DNA from: JANNRW01 sp031401815 | Lineage (GTDB): Bacteria > Desulfobacterota > Desulfuromonadia > Geobacterales > DSM-12255 | NCBI GenBank assembly: GCA_031401815.1 | Contig: JANNRW010000133.1 | Location: forward strand, 1 to 11,954 | Length of the DNA: 11,954 nucleotides | Direction of reading: 5' to 3' | Shown here: piece after piece, positions 1 through 7,167 of the stretch | How the letters are laid out: each line of letters opens with the position of its first letter | Position numbering within the stretch: position 1 is the stretch's first letter | Translations under genes and position numbers: made by a program | The notes under the pieces: model-generated | Told to the model about the DNA's origin: nothing | The model's database searches: none | Seen by the model: the letters and a program-made list of their open reading frames with translations, nothing else

Positions 1-242
1 GATCTTGACCAGGGCCACCGGCCAATCTCGGCAATACTCTTTTCATCAATAACAACAATGACAATGTTGTCAGTGGCTGGCTGTTTCTGGAGCAGATTTC
101 TCAGATGCAGCCTGAGGTCGTACGTCTTGCTTTCAAGGTGATCACGGACAAAGGGGGGATCAAACAGCTGTAGCAGCCCGAACAGCAGAACGGAAACAAA
201 AGAGAGGATATAGATGTGAAGGTGTTTTTTTGTAATCAGCAC
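1..242 (-). CDS. CHASE2-domain sensor protein, N-terminal part only
   Basis: The reverse strand translates to 80 residues that run off the window edge. It opens with a short basic stretch (VLITKKHLH), then one hydrophobic membrane segment at about residues 9-27, then YDLRLHLRN at 41-49, DNIVIVVIDEKSI at 58-70 and GRWPWSR at 74-80. That order is the N-terminus of an extracytoplasmic CHASE2 sensor domain, which usually precedes more membrane helices and a cytoplasmic cyclase, kinase or GGDEF output. The output domain lies outside the window, so the enzyme type cannot be stated. I chose GTG at 242-240 because an AGGA lies about 6 bases upstream and no ATG, GTG or TTG exists further up in frame before the repeat array. 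It follows the FecR-domain gene, a pairing often seen with CHASE2 adenylate cyclases. The domain call is firm; the start is reasonable. Confidence 0.82.
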   Translation of the reverse strand, partial: MLITKKHLHIYILSFVSVLLFGLLQLFDPPFVRDHLESKTYDLRLHLRNLLQKQPATDNIVIVVIDEKSIAEIGRWPWSR

Positions 243-257
243 GATGATCCTGTTTAT

Positions 258-405
258 GGAAGAGCGGAAGGTTGGAGGGTTGGAGGGTCGGAAGGTCAGA
301 GGGTCAGAGGGTCGGAAGATCAGCCAACCCTCTAACCTTCCAGTCTTCCAACCTTCTTCTTTTCAAGCCTTCTGCTTTTCCAGTCCTCCGGTCTTCCGAC
401 CCTCT
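258..405. repeat. Degenerate 8-bp repeat array with a central orientation switch
   Basis: On the plus strand eight units of the type GGARGGTY (GGAAGGTT, GGAGGGTT, GGAGGGTC, AGAGGGTC) run from 258 to 321. A short centre AGCC follows at 322-325, and then ten units in the opposite orientation (AACCCTCT, AACCTTCC, GGTCTTCC, GACCCTCT) run from 326 to 405. The two halves are imperfectly complementary, so the array can fold as a long hairpin in DNA or RNA. It fills almost the whole gap between the CHASE2 start at 242 and the FecR-gene stop. The final unit overlaps that stop codon at 404-406. The units are visible by eye; a function is not. Confidence 0.92.
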
Positions 406-1228
406 ACTTCGGCGTATCTATCCTTATCTTCACATTGCGTGGCTGTTGCAGGGTTTCTATTTTAGGAATAAATAATCCATTAGGTATTACAGGAATAACC
501 GGAGGGTCTACTACAACCGGTTTATCGCTGGACAGCTTATCGGAACCGGTTAATGCTCCAGAGTCCTTGTTGCCAGCAGTATCAGCCGGTTTATCACTGG
601 GCGCGTTGTCAGACGTGCTCTGCCTTGCCTTGTTCAGATCGGCCTGTGGAGCCTGAACTGCTGGCGGAAGAGGTTTGTTGAAGGTCACCACAACCATTTT
701 GCCGGGTGTAAGTGTTACAGTTCCCGGGATGGCTTTATTAAAGCTTTTTACGTCAACTTTGCCTTCAAGGCAGAGAACCTTGGTAAAGTCCTGATTCTTG
801 AACTTGCCTACCTCGAAATAGATGATTGTTCCCCGCGCAGCAGCTACAGCAGTGGGTGTCTGAACTTCAAATCTCGTCTTGCCGACAACTGAACGCATCT
901 TGCCATCAATCAGGTTGAAGACCGATTTCCCGGTTTTCCCCTTCTCGTGAATAAATTCGCGGATCGACATCCTGGTGTTTTCGCCAAGGGTCAGAACGCT
1001 GTCATCGACGAAAAGGAGCTTCGCTCTTGAGGCAGCCCCTGTCCTGAACGCGTCATTAGCCTCAATGGCGCTTTTTACCCTTGCCTGATACGTAGAGCCG
1101 CTTCGCTCAATGGTAGCATTGCCTCGAACCGCAACAACCTTGCCAACAACCAGTGGAGCAGCCAGGGCGGGTAGCGCAAGACAGAAAGCAAGCAAGAGCG
1201 CCAGAAGAGTTCTTATAATTGTGTTCAT
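404..1228 (-). CDS. FecR-domain exported protein
   Basis: A 274-residue protein with a clear Sec signal peptide (residues 1-23, ending LPALAA). Beta-rich sequence follows, then a FecR domain at about 60-160. Typical features are TGAASRAKLLFVDDSVLTLG at 63-82, IREFIH at 89-94 and TPTAVAAARGT at 124-134. The region from about 195 to 250 is a low-complexity Ser/Asp/Pro linker, and the tail is basic and Pro-rich. It lacks the N-terminal membrane anchor and anti-sigma region of true FecR regulators, and no sigma factor is adjacent, so a periplasmic or surface structural or sensory role is more likely than iron-siderophore signalling. The ATG at 1228 has a GAGGT ribosome site (1239-1235) six bases upstream. 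The gene sits between the TPR/barrel protein and the CHASE2 protein. Its TAG stop lies within the 8-bp repeat array. Confidence 0.88.
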   Translation of the reverse strand: MNTIIRTLLALLLAFCLALPALAAPLVVGKVVAVRGNATIERSGSTYQARVKSAIEANDAFRTGAASRAKLLFVDDSVLTLGENTRMSIREFIHEKGKTGKSVFNLIDGKMRSVVGKTRFEVQTPTAVAAARGTIIYFEVGKFKNQDFTKVLCLEGKVDVKSFNKAIPGTVTLTPGKMVVVTFNKPLPPAVQAPQADLNKARQSTSDNAPSDKPADTAGNKDSGALTGSDKLSSDKPVVVDPPVIPVIPNGLFIPKIETLQQPRNVKIRIDTPK

Positions 1229-1249
1229 ATCAGAACCTCACTTATTTTT

Positions 1250-1331
1250 AGTAGTCAGGAGTCAGTATCCAGTAGTCAGTGGTCAGCAGGTTAAAACTCA
1301 ACAACTCAACTACTCAACAGTTCAACACTTC
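1250..1331. repeat. Short tandem repeat patch (GTCAG and CTCAAC units)
   Basis: The gap between the FecR gene and the TPR/barrel gene holds two simple-repeat halves. The left half (1250-1285) repeats AGTAGTCAG, GAGTCAG and TGGTCAG; the two AGTAGTCAG copies are 21 bases apart. The right half (about 1296-1331) repeats an 8-base unit of the type ACTCAACW (ACTCAACA, ACTCAACT, ACTCAACA, GTTCAACA). The remaining bases hold the FecR ribosome site. No convincing promoter was seen. Confidence 0.75.
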
Positions 1332-1348
1332 ATCCCTGCAGCTGTTTC

Positions 1349-2665
1349 TCAGAACCTCGCATTAAGAAGAAGCGTAGTTGTTGAACGTTTATAGTCGTAC
1401 GCGTCGATATTGGAATGATTGCGGGTAAAAACTTCGCTAAGAGTCAGACTGAACATGTCAGATAAATTCCCGCTGATTGACCCCGAAATCGTGTATTGGG
1501 TGTCGTCTCTTGTAAAGTTGGAAGGATCAACTCCTGAGTACTTTTTCCAATAGATATCCCCGGAAAGGATAGCACTGAGAGATAGGGGCAAAATGGCCTG
1601 ACCTCCAAGTGTCACCCGATTTCCTTTGTAGTCCCAGTAAATACGGTTTGTGTTGTCCTTGTCAAACGCATAGGAGGCCCAGAGGGCTCCTGCTTTGTCA
1701 AACTGCAGGATATGTGAGGCGGTAATCAGGTGATTAGCGCCGTTACGTTCGACATTGTCAATGAAACGTGATGAATTTGTGTAGCGGGTGTCACGATAGC
1801 GGTAGTCAAGCGATGTAGTACCCCAGGTGTCGTTGATGTGGAGCAGGGTTGGGCCGATGATGTTGGCATAGTCGTATTTTTCGCCACCCAGGAAAAGGTA
1901 TTCGAATGCGTAATTCGCTTTCAGCCTGAATTCTGTTGAAAGGACTTCAACCGCAGAGAGTTCAAGCAGGTTGTGGGAAATATTATAATCAGTCATTTCT
2001 TGTTTGTTATACAGACTCTGATAGAAGTTGTAGCTTGCAGCTATTTCATTGGTCTCGGTTCGCAGGAGCTTGTAATTCCCCTTGACATTGAAGAGGCCGC
2101 TCCAGTCGCTCTTGCCGGAATAACCCTGGGGCAGAGGAGAACTCTTTCCGTTAATAATAACATTGGTGTCGTACTGGAGCCCGGCAGTCAGATTGATGTC
2201 CCAAGGGCTGGTAGAGGTCGTTCGCTCTATTCTCTTGAGATAATCACGCGACTGAATAGCGTGGATGCTTTCAGGCGCAAGCAGGATTGCCTGATCGAAA
2301 TAGTCACCTGCCTCGTCAAGAGCACTCTTGTTATAATAGAGAACCCCCAGCTCGAGATTCAGGGCAGGGTCTTCCGGTATTGCCATCAGGGCGCTTTTCA
2401 GAACCGATTCAGCTTCATTCCCCTGATTTGTTCGACTTAGTGCCATGCCTAGAAGAAAGGCGATCTGAGGATCATCAGGAGCTTTCTCTGCTTCAGCTTT
2501 AAGAAGCGGGAGTGCTTTGGTATACTCCCCCTTGCTAATCAGGGCGATAGCGGAGCTTAACTTTGAGCTCGCGGCAAAAGCTGAAGTTGCTGTCAGCAGG
2601 AAGATAATGCCGAATGTGGGAAGAAAGAGGCTAAAAGCTGGTTTCAAGGTTTGAAATAATTTCAT
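1349..2665 (-). CDS. TPR-domain outer-membrane beta-barrel protein (Slam-like architecture)
   Basis: A 438-residue protein. Residues 1-31 are a signal peptide ending SAFA. Residues about 35-145 hold TPR-like helical pairs, visible as GEYTKALPLLKAEAEKAPDD, AFLLGMALSRTNQGNEAES and LELGVLYYNKSALDEAGDYF. From about 154 to the end the sequence alternates polar and aromatic residues (WDINLTAGLQYDTNVI, ALWASYAFDKDN, YTISGSISGNLSDMFSLTLS). It closes with TTTLLLNARF, the C-terminal Phe expected of a Bam-assembled outer-membrane barrel. A TPR domain followed by a barrel of roughly 285 residues matches the layout of Slam (surface lipoprotein assembly modifier) proteins, but other TPR-barrel exporters share it. 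It starts at ATG 2665 with a GGGAGA ribosome site five bases upstream, 18 bases after the stop of the lipoprotein gene, so the two are probably co-translated. The barrel call is firm and the Slam-like role is inferred. Confidence 0.85.
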   Translation of the reverse strand: MKLFQTLKPAFSLFLPTFGIIFLLTATSAFAASSKLSSAIALISKGEYTKALPLLKAEAEKAPDDPQIAFLLGMALSRTNQGNEAESVLKSALMAIPEDPALNLELGVLYYNKSALDEAGDYFDQAILLAPESIHAIQSRDYLKRIERTTSTSPWDINLTAGLQYDTNVIINGKSSPLPQGYSGKSDWSGLFNVKGNYKLLRTETNEIAASYNFYQSLYNKQEMTDYNISHNLLELSAVEVLSTEFRLKANYAFEYLFLGGEKYDYANIIGPTLLHINDTWGTTSLDYRYRDTRYTNSSRFIDNVERNGANHLITASHILQFDKAGALWASYAFDKDNTNRIYWDYKGNRVTLGGQAILPLSLSAILSGDIYWKKYSGVDPSNFTRDDTQYTISGSISGNLSDMFSLTLSEVFTRNHSNIDAYDYKRSTTTLLLNARF

Positions 2666-2683
2666 GTTTGTCTCCCTTTCGGG

Positions 2684-3238
2684 TTAGTAGATCAAAGTGA
2701 TGTCAGTTACTATCGGGGCTGGCAGGAGTTCATCAACACCTTCTGTACTATCGGTTTTAAAGCTGACAATGAAATCTGAAAAAGTGAAATCAGAAGCTGT
2801 AGGGAAATAGCCGGGGGAAACATCGAGCAGGAGTTCGATATATTCGTTGCCATTCGATTTGAACCCGTAATTATTAATGTCTAAGACCATAAATTTCAAT
2901 GATCCTCGGGTTGTAGCAGTTGCTGCTGTGTATTTTACAATAGTATATGTTAACGTGTTATCTATGGCGCCCAATAGTTTGACAACATCTATTGATGGTT
3001 CTCCGTTAACAAGCTTGACCGTTATACCCGGCGGAAAATGAAGCGTCAACGCAATGCCCATATATATTCTGGCAGGCTCTAAGGCGCTCTGCTTCGGCAG
3101 AAGATCACTTACCTTCAGGGAGACACCGTTCTTGCTCCCTCCACCGCTGCTCCCCCCGCTTCCGCACCCCGAAAGCAAGAACATAAGGATCGCAATAGTT
3201 GCTGCTATCTGAAGCAGTCTCAATCTTGCAGAGAACAT
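2684..3238 (-). CDS. Small lipoprotein with cohesin-like body
   Basis: A 184-residue protein. The N-terminus is basic, then hydrophobic, then a lipobox LLSGC with the modified Cys at residue 25, followed by a Gly/Ser linker to about 37. The remainder is beta-rich. Its pattern (IALTLHFPPGITV at 62-74, RGSLKFMVLDINNYGF at 111-126, EYIELLLDVSPGYFP at 132-146, ASDFTFSDFIVSF at 148-160, ending VTDITLIY) resembles single cohesin-type domains that I associate with Geobacteraceae lipoproteins; this is a fold-level impression, not a confirmed hit. I set the start at ATG 3238 because AAAGGAG (3253-3247) lies seven bases upstream and the signal peptide starts there. The longer open frame to 3454 is only repeat array. 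Gly at +2 is compatible with outer-membrane sorting. The TPR/barrel gene follows after 18 bases. Confidence 0.85.
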   Translation of the reverse strand: MFSARLRLLQIAATIAILMFLLSGCGSGGSSGGGSKNGVSLKVSDLLPKQSALEPARIYMGIALTLHFPPGITVKLVNGEPSIDVVKLLGAIDNTLTYTIVKYTAATATTRGSLKFMVLDINNYGFKSNGNEYIELLLDVSPGYFPTASDFTFSDFIVSFKTDSTEGVDELLPAPIVTDITLIY

Positions 3239-3246
3239 ATATTTTC

Positions 3247-3253
3247 TCCTTTG
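3247..3253 (-). promoter_or_regulatory. Ribosome binding site that decides the lipoprotein start
   Basis: The reverse strand reads AAAGGAG, then seven bases, then ATG at 3238. This near-perfect Shine-Dalgarno site directly before a lipoprotein signal peptide rules out the upstream in-frame ATG codons inside the repeat array. Confidence 0.85.
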
Positions 3254-3272
3254 GTATTTAGTATTCGAAACT

Positions 3273-3516
3273 GGAGGGTCGGAAGGCTGGAAGGTCTGAG
3301 GGTCGGCAAACCCTCTAACCATCAATCTCTCCGATCTTCTAACCTTCCGACCTTCCGACCCTCTAACCTTCCAACCTTCCAACCTTCCAACCCTCCGACC
3401 TTCCGTCCCTCTGACCTTCCAACCCTCCGACCTTCCGTCCCTCTGACCTTCCAACCCTCCGACCTTCCGACCCTCCGACCTTCCAACCCTCCGACCTTCC
3501 GACCTTCCAACCTTCC
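3273..3516. repeat. Large 8-bp repeat array with orientation switch and 32-bp higher-order units
   Basis: Four plus-strand units of GGARGGYY type occupy 3273-3304 and a short centre GGCA lies at 3305-3308. About 26 opposite-orientation units of CYTCCRAC type then occupy 3309-3516. Within these, four consecutive blocks of 32 bases (3381-3412, 3413-3444, 3445-3476, 3477-3508) repeat the order GACCTTCC, AACCCTCC, GACCTTCC, then a variable fourth unit (GTCCCTCT twice, GACCCTCC, GACCTTCC). The array spans nearly all the gap between the 1215-residue gene and the lipoprotein gene. It ends four bases from the TAG stop at 3520-3522. The same unit family forms the array at 258-405. Confidence 0.95.
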
Positions 3517-3519
3517 ATC

Positions 3520-6500
3520 CTACCAGCTTACCAGATCAACGATCCTTCTCAACAGTACAACTGCATCACCCAGGGTGATTTTTCCGTCCGGTGCCGGTGT
3601 CCAGACAATCGCTTCGCCAGACCCGGTCGTGCTCACAAGTGGAGCTACGTCGCCGTGCCGGAGCTGCTCGTCTGTCGGTATCAGGTCTCCGATAGCGATA
3701 CGGAGGATAACGAGCGCATCGTCAAGCCCCGGTTTGACTTTGTTAGCGCCAGGCACCAGGATCCCGTCGGGTATGTACGTCCCGGTCAGGGAAGCGCTGC
3801 ACGAAGCAGTTGTGCCGCTGTTTATGCTGCTGCATGTCCATGTCCAGGGGGCTGCAGTGCTGACAGCGCTCGCAGTACCAGCCGCACAGAGGTTGCTTGT
3901 CGGTGCCGTTGAGAATGATTTGCCCGCGCTGGTTCCGCAAACTCCGTCAACCGGTATGGCGTAGATGATGTTTCTGGTCACGCTGCTAAAGTTACCGACC
4001 TCATCTGTTGCAGTTGCAATGATCGGATAGGTTCCTTCAGCAGGCATTGTAAACTGCTGCGAGAAGATGCCGCCAGAGATGCCCGGCCTGTAGGTCTGGT
4101 TGTTGAAACTGATACTGACCGTCGGAGTTGTAATTGTGTCACTCACCGTCCCGCTAATGGTGATACTGCTGTTTGGAGTAGTAATATCCTGATTCGGACT
4201 GGTAATCGCAAGTGACGGATTCGTGTTGTCATAAGTGACACTCCTGGCGGTGCTTGTACTGTTGCCTACCAGGTCTGTTGCTGTGATGGTAATGGTGTTA
4301 AGGTCGGGGAATAGGTTCAGATCGGCACTGAAGGCATTTGCAGTTATGGATGCGTTCTGCGGAGTACCTGAGTTGATTCTGATTGACACGGTTGAGTTCT
4401 CATCGATGGTTCCGGTGACCGTTGTAGTACCCTGAGCTGTTTTGCTGTTGTCTGCCGGAGCGGAAACTATCAGAAGAGGGCCGGTGATGTAGAGGGTGAT
4501 GGTGCGGATGTCCATCGTGCTGTTTCCAAGCCTGTCGGTTGCCGTCGAAGTGATGGAGTTGGTTCCTGAAACCAGGGTTACCGATGCACTGAAGCTGTTG
4601 CCTGTGATGGTGATTGTAGCAGGGGTGCTGTTATTGCTGACAATTACGGTATCTATGCCACTGGTATCAAATACGGTTCCTGAAACATTCAGGGTCGGGT
4701 TATTGGTAACAGCTCCATGGGCCAGAGTTGAAACTGTCAGCTCAGGGCCTGTTGTGTCTCTGGTCGCCGCACAGATTGCATCAGCTCCGTTATTTGTACC
4801 CGGACAGATCCAGCTCCATCCCGAGGTCGTGGTGGTGATGGAGACAGCAGCTTCAGGGTTGCAGAGAGCTGTTGCAGGAGTGCTCCTGAATACGCCCCCA
4901 GCGCTGCTGCCGCAGGCTCCGCTAACCGGATCGGGGGCGAAGCTGGCGGTTAGGTTGAGGTTGGAGGTAATGCCGCTGTCAATTCGGGTTGCGCTGGTAT
5001 TGCCGTCGCTCCAGTTGACAAAGTGGTAGCCGGAGTTGGGTACTGCGGTAACTGCTGTGCCACTACTGTTGTAGTTGACGGTTTGCGGCGTTGTGCCGCT
5101 GATCGTGCCGTTGGCACCGGCGGAGTAGGTCAGGCTGTAGCTGTTGATGATCCACTGGGCGTAGAGCGAAACATCGGCCGTTCCCATGCTGAAGGAAGCT
5201 GCTGGTGCGTAGCTGATGCCGCCACCGTTTGCAAGAGTGTTCCAGCTGGCAAAGGTGTAACCTGTTCGGTTAAATGTATTGGCCAGTACGGTGACAGGTG
5301 CGCTCTGCAGGTAGCTGGTGCTGTCGATCGGCGCACTCCCGCCAGTGTTACCATTGCCGTTGTAAGTTACACTCTTTCCGGTGACAATATCAGCAACCGG
5401 TGCGATAAGAACACTGAGCGGTGTATTGCCGTTCAGGAAGCTGCCATTATTCCCTACGGCAAAATCAACGGAATCACCCTGGGCAAGCCTGATTGAGCCT
5501 GTATAGGATGGCGTTCCATTTGTTGTCGGAGAAAAATATAACGGGTTAAGAGCATTGCCATTGAGAATAATCGTGGCGCTCATATCGCCACTATCTCCGG
5601 GATAAAACGTGCTTGTCACGCTGTACATTCCGGTCAGAGGCGCGGTAAATCTCAGTATGGCAATATCTCCGTTAGAAGCAGGGCCAGGGTGAAGGGATAA
5701 TTGTCCTGGGCCGACGCCAAAGGAGGCTGAAGTGCCTGCATTCTTCCAGAAGCTTGGAGTCCCTAGTGAATTTACCTGGGAGGACTGCCAGAGATTTGGC
5801 AAGCTGAAAATATCGAACAGGGAAAGAGCATAGCCGGTTCCACCAAAATGTGAATACCCGTAACTCCAGACCCCATTCGGATTGTTAGCCCCCTGGAAAT
5901 CGGCTGTTGCATCATAGCTGACAGTGTTCCCAGTGGGGAGAGTAGTACTGACCTCTCCCGAGAGGATACTTTCTCCGGAGCTTCCGACGGAAGTGGCTGC
6001 ATAGTAATAGCTGTTGCCAGCTGAAGGGCCGATGTGGATGTAGAATGTGCCGGAGACATTTGAAATCTTCGTGCTGTTGGCAGCTGTAACTCCGGGTGAG
6101 GTTGCCCAGTAGATGTTGTAAGAGGCCGCCCCGCTTACAGCAGTCCAGGTCAGCCTGACCTGACCATTGAAAATGGTAGATGTCAATCCTGTTGGCGGCG
6201 TGATATCCGGCAGGAAAGTCGCTGAAATGGCATGGTTTGCCGTCACGTTGTTGAAGGTATAGCTTGCTATGGCACCGACTGATGCAGAGTCAACTATTAC
6301 GTCTGATACGTGATAGCCGATACCCGGTATTATGGAGCAGCTGCTGTTCCCGCCGGGAATAACAGGTGTTGTGCAGTTGATGCTGCCGTTGCCGGTCACA
6401 CTGCTATTGATGCTGAACTGGTTGACTGTAACAGTAATGCTCTGCGTAACCTGATCAGCTGGGCTATAGGTGGCATTGCCTGACTGATTGGCTGCAATGG

Positions 6501-7167
6501 TGCAGGTCCCGGCGGCAAGTGGAGTTACTGTAGTGCCGTTCAAGGAGCAGATGGTTGGCGTAGTACTGCTGAAACTTACCTCCAGTCCGGATGAAGCAGT
6601 TGCTGAAACAGTTCCGGTTCCGCCAACTACGAGAGTTGGGGCGGCACCAAAAGTTATAGTCTGGCTCGTGGGTACCGGGGTACCTGTCACACTCCCGCCG
6701 ACTGGCGTTGAAACTATTTCAACACCCCCTACCTCACCAAGAATGACATTTGCAAGCGAGATGCTGCTGGTAACCGGCCTCAATATTTTGAATGCCAGAG
6801 TAGCAAGTGTAACAGGTGTGCCGGAAACAGGAGCATTGTTGAAGACTGAAGCGGCTATCATGCCGGAGCCGGTAGTCGTACCTATACTCTGTGCAACTAC
6901 ATTGTCAAAAGCCGGATTGATTGCTACAGACAAAGCTTCAAGATCAACAGTGCTGTATGAAAATCCGAACTGGAACCCTCCAAGTGCGGTCAGGTAATCA
7001 GCCTCAACGGTTATGGTTACAGTTGAACCGACCACTCCGGTTGATACGGCAGGTGTTACACGCACCGGTACTCCTGCCGAGAGCTCTTCTGCAGCCATTG
7101 CCCCTGTTGCCAGGGTCATCAGAACCAGCATTGCTGCCAGGATATGTCGCAGGCTGCTAAAGACCAT
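3520..7167 (-). CDS. Large exported protein with N-terminal cohesin, Ig-like/FN3 modules and C-terminal dockerin variant
   Basis: A 1215-residue protein with a signal peptide at 1-25 (ATGAMA). In order I see: a cohesin domain at about 33-165 (VGSTVTITVEADYL, GGFQFGFSYS, VTLATLAFKIL); an Ig-like repeat at 168-248; a Bacterial-repeat segment at 250-318; FN3 at 322-410; an unrecognised beta-rich domain at about 415-592; an InlB B-repeat at 598-672 and a related repeat at 674-745; a four-Cys module at 746-802; three Ig-like domains at 807-1069; a second four-Cys module at 1071-1126; and a dockerin-like end at 1130-1215. The dockerin has two DALVILR/DAVVLLRR helices. Its second loop is split by an insertion between GDVAPL and PDGKITLGD, and its first loop is degenerate. 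No catalytic domain is evident, so a scaffold or adhesive role is likely. The start overlaps the stop of the upstream dockerin gene by 11 bases. Cohesin and dockerin calls are strong; binding partners are unknown. Confidence 0.88.
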   Translation of the reverse strand: MVFSSLRHILAAMLVLMTLATGAMAAEELSAGVPVRVTPAVSTGVVGSTVTITVEADYLTALGGFQFGFSYSTVDLEALSVAINPAFDNVVAQSIGTTTGSGMIAASVFNNAPVSGTPVTLATLAFKILRPVTSSISLANVILGEVGGVEIVSTPVGGSVTGTPVPTSQTITFGAAPTLVVGGTGTVSATASSGLEVSFSSTTPTICSLNGTTVTPLAAGTCTIAANQSGNATYSPADQVTQSITVTVNQFSINSSVTGNGSINCTTPVIPGGNSSCSIIPGIGYHVSDVIVDSASVGAIASYTFNNVTANHAISATFLPDITPPTGLTSTIFNGQVRLTWTAVSGAASYNIYWATSPGVTAANSTKISNVSGTFYIHIGPSAGNSYYYAATSVGSSGESILSGEVSTTLPTGNTVSYDATADFQGANNPNGVWSYGYSHFGGTGYALSLFDIFSLPNLWQSSQVNSLGTPSFWKNAGTSASFGVGPGQLSLHPGPASNGDIAILRFTAPLTGMYSVTSTFYPGDSGDMSATIILNGNALNPLYFSPTTNGTPSYTGSIRLAQGDSVDFAVGNNGSFLNGNTPLSVLIAPVADIVTGKSVTYNGNGNTGGSAPIDSTSYLQSAPVTVLANTFNRTGYTFASWNTLANGGGISYAPAASFSMGTADVSLYAQWIINSYSLTYSAGANGTISGTTPQTVNYNSSGTAVTAVPNSGYHFVNWSDGNTSATRIDSGITSNLNLTASFAPDPVSGACGSSAGGVFRSTPATALCNPEAAVSITTTTSGWSWICPGTNNGADAICAATRDTTGPELTVSTLAHGAVTNNPTLNVSGTVFDTSGIDTVIVSNNSTPATITITGNSFSASVTLVSGTNSITSTATDRLGNSTMDIRTITLYITGPLLIVSAPADNSKTAQGTTTVTGTIDENSTVSIRINSGTPQNASITANAFSADLNLFPDLNTITITATDLVGNSTSTARSVTYDNTNPSLAITSPNQDITTPNSSITISGTVSDTITTPTVSISFNNQTYRPGISGGIFSQQFTMPAEGTYPIIATATDEVGNFSSVTRNIIYAIPVDGVCGTSAGKSFSTAPTSNLCAAGTASAVSTAAPWTWTCSSINSGTTASCSASLTGTYIPDGILVPGANKVKPGLDDALVILRIAIGDLIPTDEQLRHGDVAPLVSTTGSGEAIVWTPAPDGKITLGDAVVLLRRIVDLVSW

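Noticed and set aside
258..405. CRISPR array
   Set aside because: Units are 8 bases, contiguous and degenerate, with no unique spacers and no cas genes nearby. The same applies to 3273-3516.
244..475. Plus-strand ORFs with EGRKV and PSNLP-type repeats
   Set aside because: They are read-through of the 8-bp array, which contains no stops and gives an 8-residue period in every frame; they run antisense into the FecR gene.
3239..3454. N-terminal extension of the lipoprotein rich in GWKVRG-type repeats
   Set aside because: It is a translation of the octamer array, has no signal peptide before the true one, and the ATG at 3238 has an excellent ribosome site and lipobox signal.
3251..3964. 237-residue plus-strand ORF starting in the array
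   Set aside because: Half is repeat translation (TFRPSNLP-type) and the rest is antisense to the dockerin end of the large protein.
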